NCBI GenBank assembly: GCA_014621425.1
Contig: JAANBB010000037.1
Coordinates: 62,001-126,000, forward strand
Direction of reading: 5' to 3'
Source: Cylindrodendrum hubeiense
Taxonomy: Eukaryota > Ascomycota > Sordariomycetes > Hypocreales > Nectriaceae
Length of the DNA stretch: 64,000 bases
The position numbers were made by a program, and so were the translations under genes. Each line of letters opens with the position of its first letter. Position 1 is the first letter of the stretch. The notes beneath the pieces are model-generated. The model was not told the DNA's origin. It saw nothing but the letters and a program-made list of their open reading frames with translations, and did no database searches. Below are positions 12,306-22,980 of the stretch, in pieces.

Positions 12306-13383
12306 ATGGTCTCTACGCTCTATATCCTAGTTCTCGGAGGCGCAGGCGTCCAGAATTCCCACGTCGTGCGTGAACTCGTCCAGGGCAACCACAAAGTCCG
12401 AATTCTCTCACGCAATGTTCAAAAGGAGGAGCCGCGTTTACTGTCCACGCTTCCAGGCGTCGAAGTTGTACAGGGCGACACATATGACGAAGGCGTGCTG
12501 GTATCAGCGCTCCAGGACATTGATGCTGTCTTTGTCAACACTAACGGCTTCGCTACCGGTGAGAAGAGCGAAATCTACTGGGGTATCCGAATTTATGAAC
12601 TTGCGTACTGGGCGGGTGTGAAGCACTTTATCTATAGTGGACTGCCGCATGTGTCAAAGAAGAGCTCGTTCAACCCCAAGTACCGTGTGCCATTTGTCGA
12701 CGGAAAGGCTAAAGTTGTTGGTATGAACTATCAATTCTCTATCTTAAATTGATTGCTAATATTATCCTCAACTAGAGTATCTCAAATCTCAGCCAACAGA
12801 TAAAATGAATTGGAGTATCCTCGAAAGTGGACCATACGTCGAGAACTTCCTACTCAATCACCTTGTGCCTAAGCTCGACGAGAAGACAGGCGAGTATGTC
12901 TTTCGGGCTTTTCTTGGAGACAAAGGCTCTATGGCACTTGTGTCTTTGGTAGAGCTTGGTTGGTTCGCGCGATATATGTTCGAGCACCCTGAGGAATTCG
13001 TAGGAGATTTGCTCAGTGTGGGGATTCAACACGTCACAGGGCAAATGATGGCCGACGCATTCGTAACCGTTACAGGCCAGAAGGCACGCTACGAACCGCT
13101 CACAAAACAAGAGTTGGAGAGCAGTTTTACGACTGTCAAAATGGGAACAGGACACTCCCCAGGATACGATGACCCAACGTTGGTGACATGGAGGCAAATG
13201 TTTGTACCTTGGTGGACTATCTGGCACGAGAGCCATGGAAACACCGGTTTATGGACAAAGGACTATGAGCGCTTGGATAAGATTAAGCCCGATCGCATGA
13301 AGAACATTGAGGAATGGATGAGGTCTGTTGATTATAAGGCAGGGATGAAAGCAAGGATTGTGTTGAAGTCGGATTCTAACTAG
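12306..13383 (+). CDS. NmrA-like NAD(P)-binding protein (340 aa)
   Basis: An NmrA/HSCARG-type Rossmann protein, an atypical short-chain dehydrogenase relative. Exon 1 reads LYILVLGGAGVQNSHVVREL (a GGxGxQ/N-type dinucleotide loop) followed by HKVRILSRN, LPGVEVVQGD, DIDAVFVNTN and GVKHFIYSGL. These are the strands and loops expected of the family. A 55-nt intron (12721-12775) joins to EYLKSQPTDKMNWSILESGPYVENF, again typical. Members act as redox-sensing regulators (as NmrA with AreA) or as reductases in secondary metabolism; nothing here decides. ATG 12306 was chosen because the Rossmann motif begins directly after it. A degenerate copy of residues ~28-100 lies inverted at 13946-14185. Confidence 0.9.
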
Positions 13384-13489
13384 GACAGATAAGAGTGTTC
13401 TTAGTATAGCAGACTGAGTCTCTAAGATAATACTAAGAGGACTTTAACATTGATCCCTTTATGAGTTGCTTCTTATTATAGAGGACGTT

Positions 13490-13872
13490 GGTATTATTAT
13501 GATTAGAAATCAAATTGGCGAGTGATGATATCTGATATTTCCGTCTATTACTAGCATCTCGGACTCATAATATGAGAGGTCGATATGTAATAGAATCAGT
13601 CTACTATAATTAGACTAGTATATCTTATAAGGACCTTTTATAAAATAAAGAATAAATCAGAGTTTAATTATAACTGCCAATATAGTCTGTTTATATATTC
13701 AATAATTAACCGACTACACTTCATAATCCATAACAGGACCAACTAACTAAATTTCACAATCACAAAATATTATGAAATAAGAAATAGTATCCCCATTATA
13801 TCAAATATTTATAATTGACCCACAGCACCATAAAGAACCTGATTTCAAGTTGGGTCTAAGATGAGTATATAA
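13490..13872 (+). repeat. Duplicated promoter segment, copy B (RIP-like, AT-shifted)
   Basis: A direct copy of 11801-12207. Most differences are C to T or G to A: A has ggtatcattacg where B has ggtattattatg, and A has attaccggc where B has attactagc. It also ends in gagtatataa. The pattern is what repeat-induced point mutation produces. Nothing coding follows in the same orientation; the NmrA fragment beside it is inverted. Confidence 0.8.
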
Positions 13873-13945
13873 GCACCAACTTGAGCCTTTCCGTCAAAAA
13901 CAGAACACGTTACATCACACCAGCCCAGTATGCAAACTCATAAAT

Positions 13946-14185
13946 TCATATCTCCCAGTTAATCTCACCCCTATCCCCGATAGCAAAGCCATTCGTATTG
14001 ACATATACAGTATCAATATCCTGGAATGGTGCGTCTTCATCATTTGTATCGCCCTCGATAACTTCGACACGTGGTATCATAAGGAATAAATACGTTTCCT
14101 CCTTCTGAAGATTGTGCGAGGGAATTGCTGCTTTGTGACCCCTAACAGAACGTTTATCAAATAAAAGTGAAACAGAATTCACCAC
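13946..14185 (-). pseudogene. Inverted partial copy of the NmrA-like gene
   Basis: On the minus strand this reads HKAAIPSHNLQKEE, RVEVIEGDTNDED and DIDTVYVNTNGFAIGDRGEI. These align with HKVRILSRNVQKEE, GVEVVQGDTYDEG and DIDAVFVNTNGFATGEKSEI of the gene at 12306-13383. It covers about residues 28-100 only, lacks the dinucleotide loop and a proper start, and ends at a stop codon. A short deletion removes several residues. It is a decayed gene fragment. Confidence 0.82.
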
Positions 14186-14337
14186 AAATATTCACTACCA
14201 TGTCTGCTCTCAGGCTTCCGGCTCTAAATGGATATTGACAACCTCTCAACGACTTGTTTGCTATTCATATAGCCGAGTTATACAGCGACTTCCCCATATA
14301 AAGAAGGCTGCACTCATAAAAGACCAGCTTCTGGTGT

Positions 14338-17010
14338 CTAGTGTGGGGTTGGAATAGGGATATGGCTTGTCGCACTGGGTTTATCGACATTGACGCGGTG
14401 GGGAGTAAAGCCATCCGGGGCAGGCGCTTTAGACATGGCAGGACTCAAAAGGTTTAGAAACCATAGTACAACAAGTATCAGACTAACTCGAAACTGGGGG
14501 GAGTTCAAGATGGTAGTCATGACAGAGGCTCCCCCAATCCGCTCCATAAATCTGGCACCAGGGGGTCCGCTCATCTTCTCAGTCCCTGATGACGATGTAT
14601 GGAGAATGATTTTAACCAGATGGCCAGTTGCCTTCGCTGCGGCCGAGCTGATCCAGAGGAAGATGGGAACAATGATAATAAGGGATTTCCAGCGGCCCAT
14701 GAGATCTCCACCGTCATTAAGACCATCGACGAGGAGAATTCCGCTCGCATCGGCGGCTAGAAGGAGATGAAACTGGAGTGTGTAGGTTTCCAAGGAGCAT
14801 CGGCCAAGCCATGCCATAGCCTTTGAATGGTAGTTTCGAGTCCATGCTGTAATGTTTCGAATGGCGATAAAAGCGAAAACAGGGACAAAAGAGGTGTAAG
14901 GGTGCCATGCGCGGTAGTCCTTCCAGTTGAAGTGGAAGTATCCGTAGGTGGCAAAACCCCCAAACAAGGACAAGATGATTCTTAAGCCGAGAATCACATT
15001 TCCCTGGAACTTGAAATATGCCACTGCAAAAAGCATGCCAATATAGACAATGAAAAGATCCAGCGAGACTCGGTACTGCCACTCTGAAAGGCTCCATTGA
15101 ATGCGGAAAGCGGCTTGGAGCACGATGAATATCCATTTGGTGAGAGGAGTAGCAAGGATAATCCCGGAAACCAAAAGTGCAGAGACGAAAATCTTTGCGA
15201 TGACTGATTGGATATCATCATTAAACCTCTCATGACCGATAGCCATCGTAGCGTAGACAATGAGAAACCAAAACGAAACAAGTGGCGAGAAGTAGTAGAA
15301 CATGTAATTTGTGTTCATGAAGTAGGCCAACGAGCAGCTCATGAGGTTGAGGCGGAGTAAAACAGATGCAACACGTTTGAATGAGAAGTCCTTTTTGTTC
15401 AAGAAGAACAGGGTGTGTCCATATCCAGTTTGGAAGAGATAGGCTGCAACGAGAAGCCGAACCAGCATGTAAATCGAGTCCGGCTGGGCGGCCACCCAGT
15501 GATAGATGAGAATAATGAATTGCATCCAGCCCTTCCATTCGTCTGTTTGATCCCGCGAGAGAAAGGGTTGGTCTGTTGCAGCGAACAGAGGTTCTTTGGC
15601 GGTTGGTGTGATTGACCTACGGATGGTCACGAGTGCAATAACCATGCAGGGGACGCAGAGGATGATGAAGTCTCTCAGCTCCCACACCTTCGCTCCCTTC
15701 GCCATCAATTGCGTTCGGTCGGCGTAGTAGCACATGAGAAGGGCCAACACAAAGGAACCCGTCTCCATGCTCAATATGCCCTGTTGGGGCTCGTAGCGCT
15801 TCGTAATCAGATTGAAGATTTCGTATGTGACGCAGGCGGTCAACCATACCAGTCCAACAGCGACGAGGACGAGTTGGACCCAGGGCTTGTTGCCATAATC
15901 TGTGCAACAAGTGCGGTTGTAGGGATAACCCTTCATGCGGTCGAGTTTGGCATTGCATCGCATGTTTAGCAAGATGTTGGCCCTGGTTTCGGCCACTGAG
16001 TCGATGACATGCCAGCCAGTAAGGAGTGGGTCTCTCCAAGCTCCATCTTGCCCTTCAGTGAGCTCGGGCACAGCCCATGCGAGGGGAAAGTTCAAGTCGT
16101 CAGTTGCCTCGCGTAAAAAGCCCTGCATGGCCTTGACTTGATCGTAGCGTCGACCCATATTCTCGATCCTAAAGGGTTTGTCGCCGAGGTATCGCGGCCC
16201 CCCAGGGGGAGCGAATAAGATCTGGTTGCCAACGCCATCGAACGGGTCCATAGGGTCGGTGAAGAGGTTCGACTTCGTGTCGCCTACAATCTCGGACACG
16301 TTGTATACGGCCTCACGGTATGTCTGCAATAATCCCTCTGGGTCATCAAACTTGGAGGATCCGTTCGTGTACCAAGCGCCGGCAGCGACGTAAACAAAGG
16401 CGGGGCCCTTTTGGTCTTTAATAGACATGGGGCTTCTCTTTTCGTTTCCAAAACGAGAAAGTTGAGTGATTGAACCGTTCTGTAGGGGGTAACCATGTGT
16501 CTGCAAATAAACATTTGCAATACGTTGGATGCGGACGCCGTGGTATGTGATGTTGAATTCATAGATGCTAGTATAATGTTGAGCGTCATATGTGGCTTCG
16601 TCTCTTTGCAGCTGAGCAAGAGTGTCAGTATCCAATTCGACTATACATTTCCAATACCCTCAACGTGACGCAAACAGAGAGGCAAGGGTCAATGTACTCA
16701 CCAGTCGTCCTAATCCATAAGCCACACCGCGAGACGTTGAGTCACCGATAAAAACGCCATAGCGGCCCTCCATGCACCGTCGGATGTCAGTCGATGAATA
16801 ATGGTGAAGGATGCATCCATCTGGCTGCCAATTCTTGAGGGGAAGCCGACTCCCGTTGACGTCCGGACGGTCGATCCAGCGGCCTCGCTCGAGCACGGAG
16901 CGGCAGCGGTAGGGGTCATCACCAGGAAATACCGTGGTATAGCCCACTGCCACGAGGAGCAAGAGAGCTGGGACGATGAGAATAATCTTGGAAAACACCA
17001 AATACCACAT
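14338..17010 (-). CDS. Cas1-like membrane polysaccharide O-acetyltransferase (about 870 aa)
   Basis: A Golgi/ER-type membrane enzyme resembling Cryptococcus Cas1p and animal CASD1, which O-acetylate capsule glucuronoxylomannan and sialic acid. The N-terminus has a signal-anchor (MWYLVFSKIILIVPALLLL) and a luminal esterase-like segment with the GDS serine motif (FIGDSTSRGVAYGLGRL). An intron of about 60 nt (near 16641-16698) leads into exon 2, which has a luminal segment and then many hydrophobic helices, ending with GRCSLETYTLQFHLLLAADA near the C-terminus. That histidine/serine-rich signature is typical of the Cas1 acyltransferase domain. Length matches the family. The exact donor is uncertain: gtgagt at 16701 breaks phase, gtacat at 16697 keeps it. 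In a mould it probably acetylates cell-wall or secreted glycans. Confidence 0.85.
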
Positions 17011-19942
17011 ACTTGCAACTTAATCGCCGGGGTCCTAGCGATGAGGAAGATAGGGACACGGCACAGATGGCGCGTGGGTGAGAAAGGGGTTTAAATGAGT
17101 TGACACGAGGGAACTAGCACACTGGCAACTATTAGCGAGCAAGGGCAGCAAGTGATAAACCGCCACCTCCCTTCCTTGCTATAGATCCTAAAAGTTTGAC
17201 CAATAGTGCGTCGCTCCCTGTCTGACTTGTACTGCTGAACGTAGCACAATTATTCCCTGTGTCTCAAAGACAGCGTTCCTTTGTTTGAAGAACCCTGGAC
17301 CGTCGACAGATTTTACCGGGTCTGTGTCCAGGCTTCTGTCTCACGCACCCTTTAGTGGATTCTAAGGCTGATCATCAACAACCGCCACCTTTATTTTTGC
17401 TGAGCTTGGTTGGATTTATGGGGAATCACGGGGAGAGGAGATTCCACGGGGATGGATTTTGTGGGCATATTGGATGCACATTTGCTTATTCTCAGTGGAG
17501 CACGCAACTGATCTGTGGGCTACTGGACGCTGGAATGCTGGTTTCACAAGTGGTATGGAACGTCTACTTAAAGTAATGTCCAAACAAGCTAAACAAGCCT
17601 TACTAGGCTAAGAACTAAAATAAGCTACCGATTTTACCTACGAAAGTTACCCCTCGAGAGCAATTCAGCTATAAGGGCTCCCTGGTCGATCATGCCCTGA
17701 TTGCATCTGACGTATTTGGCTGCCAGTTCCCATGAATAGAAGAACGTGTTGCGGGAGGCAGAGACTCACGAAGACAGCAAGAAGGCACCACTCAGCAAAT
17801 TTCTATAAGCACCAAGTCGGACAGCATCCTGACTCCCGTTTTGATCAGCATGAATGACATGTCTACGGGTGAAAAAGAGCCAAAAAGATCTGAAGTGCGA
17901 TTATGCAAGGGGTCCGATGCGCCCTTGAAGCCACGCATGTTTAGGCTGCAATAAGTAGGATGGCGGCAAGCCTCCTTGCAGGGCGGATTTACAGGGGCGA
18001 CTTTCTGCACTAGCGGAATGGCAGGACAAGTTGTTGTCTTACTGGTCCAGATAGGGGAGCCCATGCATCATCTCTCAAGCCAAAGACAGGTCTCTGCGAA
18101 GGTCTTGATTCTCCGGGTACCTGGATTGCATTATCACCTAAATATTTTGCCTTTCCATCGTTAGTTGTGTCCTTGACAACCGCGACAATGGCGCCGTCTT
18201 CGGGCTATGGCTGCCGGGTGTACCGAGTAAAAAGTGAGACACTACCTCCCTATAAATCAGCATATCCCTTGAGAACCTGTGCTAAGGCTTGTTATGTCAA
18301 TGTGGCGTGCCGACGCCGTGCCACTGACCCCCGCCCGACCCAGGCGCGCAGGGAGCACAAGTGCCCCTATAGTTTGCTTTCCCGGCTTTTCAGTTCCAAC
18401 TTTGATTGAGCGAAGGGACGGGGCATCCTATCTCCTCGCGACTTCAGCGGATAGCGGGGGTTTGGAAGATTCTTAAGAAAGGTTAGTCTTGTCAATAGGG
18501 TGGTTGGGAAAATGCCATCCTTGCCCCCTGGGAAGCGAGCTTCCTGCATCAAGGTGATTGAGTGGGGTAGCATTCTTGGGCTGACAGATAAAGTCCAAAT
18601 CCCAAGATATTCTTCTTGTCACTCCGTAACGGCCGAGTCGGCCGAGTCGCGCACGTCGCCACTGCTTATTGGAGACTCTGCCTCACTGCCTTGGGCCAGG
18701 TCAGGTACTCAAATCTGACGTAGCTCAGGGCCAGGTATGCAAGGGTCTGTTCAAGTCTGGCAGGATGCTCGTAAAGGAAGAAAAAACCGGGCTGCCTTAT
18801 ATTCCCATGGAATCGTGTGGCTCACATGTCATCCCTATGGGTTGATGGGCGAGACAGCTCTCTGGGCAAAACCAACCCCATCCACCAGCAGCAAAGGCAA
18901 GCTTTAGGGTAGCATAAATAATCGCGACGAAAATCTGAGTGATGCAATAATAACCACACATTAATCACACAAGCAATTGATGATCTGAGCCCAGGATGGA
19001 TGAACGTGATTGTGCAGTAACAAAAGAAGTCGTTAAAGAATGGGGCAAAAGTATTAAGAAGAAAAGGGCTGTGGTATCAGCTGGGCTGAAGGCCAGAAGG
19101 TGAAACCTACAGGTACACAAAGAGGAGAGATGCTGCTCCCCCGCTCCACTCAGCCAAATAGTACGCATCAATTAGAACACGGCAGCAACCATAACGACTC
19201 GTCAGCATTGACGATAGACGATTGAATATTGTGAATAAAAATTGAGCAAAGATGAATGGCAGAATGTTGCCCGCACCTGGGCTTTCGCCCCATTTTTTTG
19301 TGAGTCTTGCTTGATTTCTTGTTTATGGCCACGCGCTTGCAAATAGTTCTTCCACGCAGTCCCTCCTCCCTTATACGAACATCGCCTCATGGATCAGGAA
19401 AATGAGGTATGCATGCATTGAACTTATAGTCTCTAATTGGTTAAAAATGCATCGATACATTGACATTGGACTTTTCGTATTTGAAGGGGGGAGTAGGATA
19501 CCTCGTGAACAGGTTCTGTTCCCGAGATGGGGTGAGCTTTATTTCCAATTGTCCTTCTGCGACGCACCTCAGATGACTTTATAAACATTATGAAATCATC
19601 GGCCAAGAAGATGGGATGCAGCTGAACAGGGTTGAATATTTGGAAAGGCTACCCACTGCTTCACTTATGGTTGCGTTTAACTAGGTCGAATTTGAAATAC
19701 TTGTAGCTTAACAGTCGTAAATACTTCCACAAACAAGGGCTTCCATGATCTGTGTCTGAACTATGCAATACGATCGGCGCTGATTCTAGCTGGGATAGGG
19801 ACAGTTCAACTGACAAGAACACAATAAAATACAGGCTTAAGTTTGATTCCCTCAACACCATCAATGTCCATTATTAGACATACCACTTAACCACGTTCCT
19901 AGCAACACATTGATCATACTCCTGACATAAAACTGGCGGCTT
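17011..19942. other. Gene-poor stretch (2.9 kb), no supported gene
   Basis: Many short frames on both strands but none with a family signature, and no pair that joins through splice signals. The part next to 17010 is presumably the acetyltransferase promoter. A local repeat ggccgagtc/ggccgagtc occurs near 18631-18648. No transposon ends or tRNA boxes recognised. Confidence 0.45.
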
Positions 19943-21082
19943 TTAAACGCTCGATCCAGCTAGACTGTTCCAACCCTTTATCGATGACGAACTTCTCACA
20001 GAGCTCGTAGTAGTAGTAAGCATCGCAGGTACACGACTCTCCAGCCTCTGGTGCCTGTCGAACTCTTTCAAAAACGCGTAGACACTGCCGAGCGGCATGT
20101 ATTCGAGCAGCGGCCTCAGCTCATCTGGGAACATGTCGGCTCCGTGATCTTTGATATCCTCATTGACACGGTTGAGCCTTAACACCTGCATCCAAGATAC
20201 GATGTCGTCGCCCAACAGGAAAGCCGGGAACCGCGCCATGGCCATGTCTTCGAGGATCCATGTATTCCGGAAGTACGGCCTGTTGAGGAACCCCGAGACG
20301 GCCTTGTAGCTCGGCACCTCACGCGGATCTGCAATGCCCTCGGGAATATCACTCAGGTGTGCGACGGGCCCCATCCACTGCAAGATGGGGGCGTAGTTCT
20401 CCGGGTGGGTCTCACGGTCACCCGGCTCGCCAAAGGAGAGAGGCATGCATTTATCCCAAGCCCGGATGATGTCGATGGCGAGATCAGAAGTCGAGTCTCT
20501 GGGGCCCAGCCAGCCAACTACCATCTTGGCGTGGCGGTAGGCGAGCGCCGTGTGCGAGCGCCGCTCGGATGCCTCACGCGCGTCGCGCCTGTTAATGCAT
20601 AGTAAATCAAGCCATATGCGCAGAGGGGGTCGGGAAGAGCCCGACTTGGACGGTTCGGCGAATATGTGTCGTACGTTCTTGAGAAGGGAGCGGAGCCAGC
20701 TGGGGGGTTTCTTGGGGGGCTGTGTTGGCGGTGGTTTGGTGAGGGTCGGGGACTGAAGATCTGCTGTTGAAGTATCGGGAGTCGGCGGCGATGCAGCTAG
20801 AAAGACGGCTCGCATGTATCGCAGCGCTTCGGCGACGTGAGCGGGTATTGCGACCCGGGAGCCATTGAGCACGATGGACTCGGTGACGGCGATATCACCG
20901 TAGAGTGCCGAAAGGCCAATAAACTCGGACGAGTCGCTTAGGCTTTCATGCACCAAGCGGCACACGACATGCTCGTTGACGTCGTTGGATGAAACCGGCT
21001 GCAGCTCGAGCAGCCGCACCTCATTTTCGGTCCGATCGAGCGAGCGGTACCGGATTGATGCCACGCCGTCTTGGGGCATCAT
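19943..21082 (-). CDS. HET (heterokaryon incompatibility) domain protein (379 aa)
   Basis: A HET-domain protein, the family behind non-self recognition and programmed death of fused fungal cells. Visible family blocks: IRYRSLDRTENEVRLLELQP at the start, LSALYGDI (a degenerate form of the usual LSYxWG block), IWLDLLCINRRD, YRHAKMVVGWLGP, and YFRNTWILEDMAMAR. A proline-rich insert (about residues 100-130) separates the first and second blocks. It is intronless and has no obvious C-terminal NACHT, WD or ankyrin region. The end is serine/threonine-rich. ATG 21082 begins just before the first block. Domain assignment is firm; the partner gene and specificity are unknown. It is isolated, with large gaps on both sides. 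Confidence 0.9.
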   Translation of the reverse strand: MMPQDGVASIRYRSLDRTENEVRLLELQPVSSNDVNEHVVCRLVHESLSDSSEFIGLSALYGDIAVTESIVLNGSRVAIPAHVAEALRYMRAVFLAASPPTPDTSTADLQSPTLTKPPPTQPPKKPPSWLRSLLKNVRHIFAEPSKSGSSRPPLRIWLDLLCINRRDAREASERRSHTALAYRHAKMVVGWLGPRDSTSDLAIDIIRAWDKCMPLSFGEPGDRETHPENYAPILQWMGPVAHLSDIPEGIADPREVPSYKAVSGFLNRPYFRNTWILEDMAMARFPAFLLGDDIVSWMQVLRLNRVNEDIKDHGADMFPDELRPLLEYMPLGSVYAFLKEFDRHQRLESRVPAMLTTTTSSVRSSSSIKGWNSLAGSSV

Positions 21083-22980
21083 TCAGGCATCGACTGCATG
21101 GCCTTTATGCAGGTCTATTTTGAGGCAGGATTGGGGACAGTTGGGTGGATTTGTGTGAACTTCAAGACGACTTCAAAGTGGCTATTCATGCAAGAAAGAG
21201 AGGCGGTACCCAATTATTTTTATTTTATTACTACGACTGCGGTGGCGCGTATGATAACAGCGGTCAGACTATTTCCGGGCTAATAGCCTGGCAAGACCCC
21301 GTGAGCAGTGTCCCCCAGGCGGCTGCGCCGCCGCAATAAGCCAGGGTTGTGATGAACGCGGCCTGATCAACAAGGGATCGCATAATTTGAACTAGGCCCA
21401 CAGGCTAGCTAAAGTCAATGATATGTACCCCAGAGCTTCCATCAGCTAATGGATGAATCAGCCATTGAAGCTGGACCCTGTCTTGAGATTACTAGCCATG
21501 ATTTCCCCCTGTCCACATGCCAGTAGAGACGGATGCATCCACTTCGTCAGACTTTTTCTTACCAGATGGAGCACTGTGTAGGATAGTGGCACGTAGCTGC
21601 TCTGCCACCCTTACTACAAGGTTATCGTGGCTAAGGATCTAGATCATTTCGACGGCCGTGACCTTGTCTGCCGAGATTGACAAGATTCGTCTAGCGAAGG
21701 GCTATGGGCTTAGCAGGAAGATTTCACATACCGAAGACCTGGACGCCGGAAAAGCTCTAGCATCGGGATCCTCTCCCAAGGTATCCACATCTCCAGGGTG
21801 TCAACGATAGCGAGCAAGCGGTCAATTGAATAGAAAATAAGAGCTTCTACACGCATGAAATATACTTTTCCTGATTGAATAAATCAAAAGCCCTCCGACT
21901 TATCGTAATAACGTCGTTGGAATCCAGAGTATTACGACCCAGCCTGAGGCCCAGGGGATCAATAACAGGGCAACCGGCATCAGGAGTACGGCATGTGGGA
22001 GTGAGTGGATAGATCACGTGACGAGTGAATAAGCGTGTTTGCTCAACTACTGCCGTGCTCGTGAGCAAACCGAACCATACTATGAACTCCACATGTCTCA
22101 CTGTGATAGCAAATATCTCACCGCTCTACACGGCAGACAACGCATACATACCACTATTCCTAAGTCGGAACGATGCCATGCTAGTAGCACTACTAGTGTG
22201 ATTTCACACCCCATGTCAAAGGGGAGACTAGCACACGGGTCCCACTGATATTCTCACGGCAAAGGTCAAATGCCTCACAGTATAGATGTTCCATCAGTAA
22301 TATTAGTTGTATCTAAACTCTTATATATCAAAGACACGCTGAACTCAAAAAATATTGTTTCATCCTATTAGCAGTTGAGCTTCTGATTTCCTCTCGTTTT
22401 GTCTTACGATGCTCCTATTTCAGAACCTTTATTCCTAACACCACTGTGGAGAAGAGCAAGGAATCAAGGAATCAGTCAACAGGGAAGCCTTGTGCGCAAC
22501 CCCTGCTGGATGCCCACTCGGGATCTCCCACCATTCTTGGATGTGCCATCTCCACATCTCCCTAGTAACGGGATTGTTGATACGATACCTACTTCCCCTA
22601 TCGTTGGTGCTCGATGACGACTGACGCACTGTATCGACAAGTATGTGTTGATTGGTTGCAATATGGGACGAACACGCATAACACGTTGGCTCTAGCAAAG
22701 CCAAAGGCATGCGTGACATGCAACATCAAGGATGGGAAGGATATCATTCAACATGGTGTGGGCTTTCGCCCCCCATTTTGAAGCCTACTGTGTAAGCGAG
22801 GCCGGATCAACCTATTATTTTACTGTATTGAGAGGCACCTCCGGGCTGCAGACGCGGCTTTTCGGCGTGGGTGTCAAGTACGCAGTACAATGAATCTCAT
22901 CAAGATATAAATGAGCAGAGGAATCCGACGCTCGGACTTGTGACATACGAAATTTCTGTAATTTCCCAGCGTCGATCACA
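21083..22980. promoter_or_regulatory. Intergenic (1.9 kb); TATA-like box before the orphan gene
   Basis: No coding unit supported between the divergent HET and orphan genes. A TATA-like element, tataaat, lies at 22906-22912, about 70 bases before ATG 22981. The rest has only short unconnected frames. Confidence 0.4.

Noticed and set aside
18631..18648. Short direct repeat ggccgagtc
   Set aside because: Only two 9-base copies, no flanking structure, no gene nearby.
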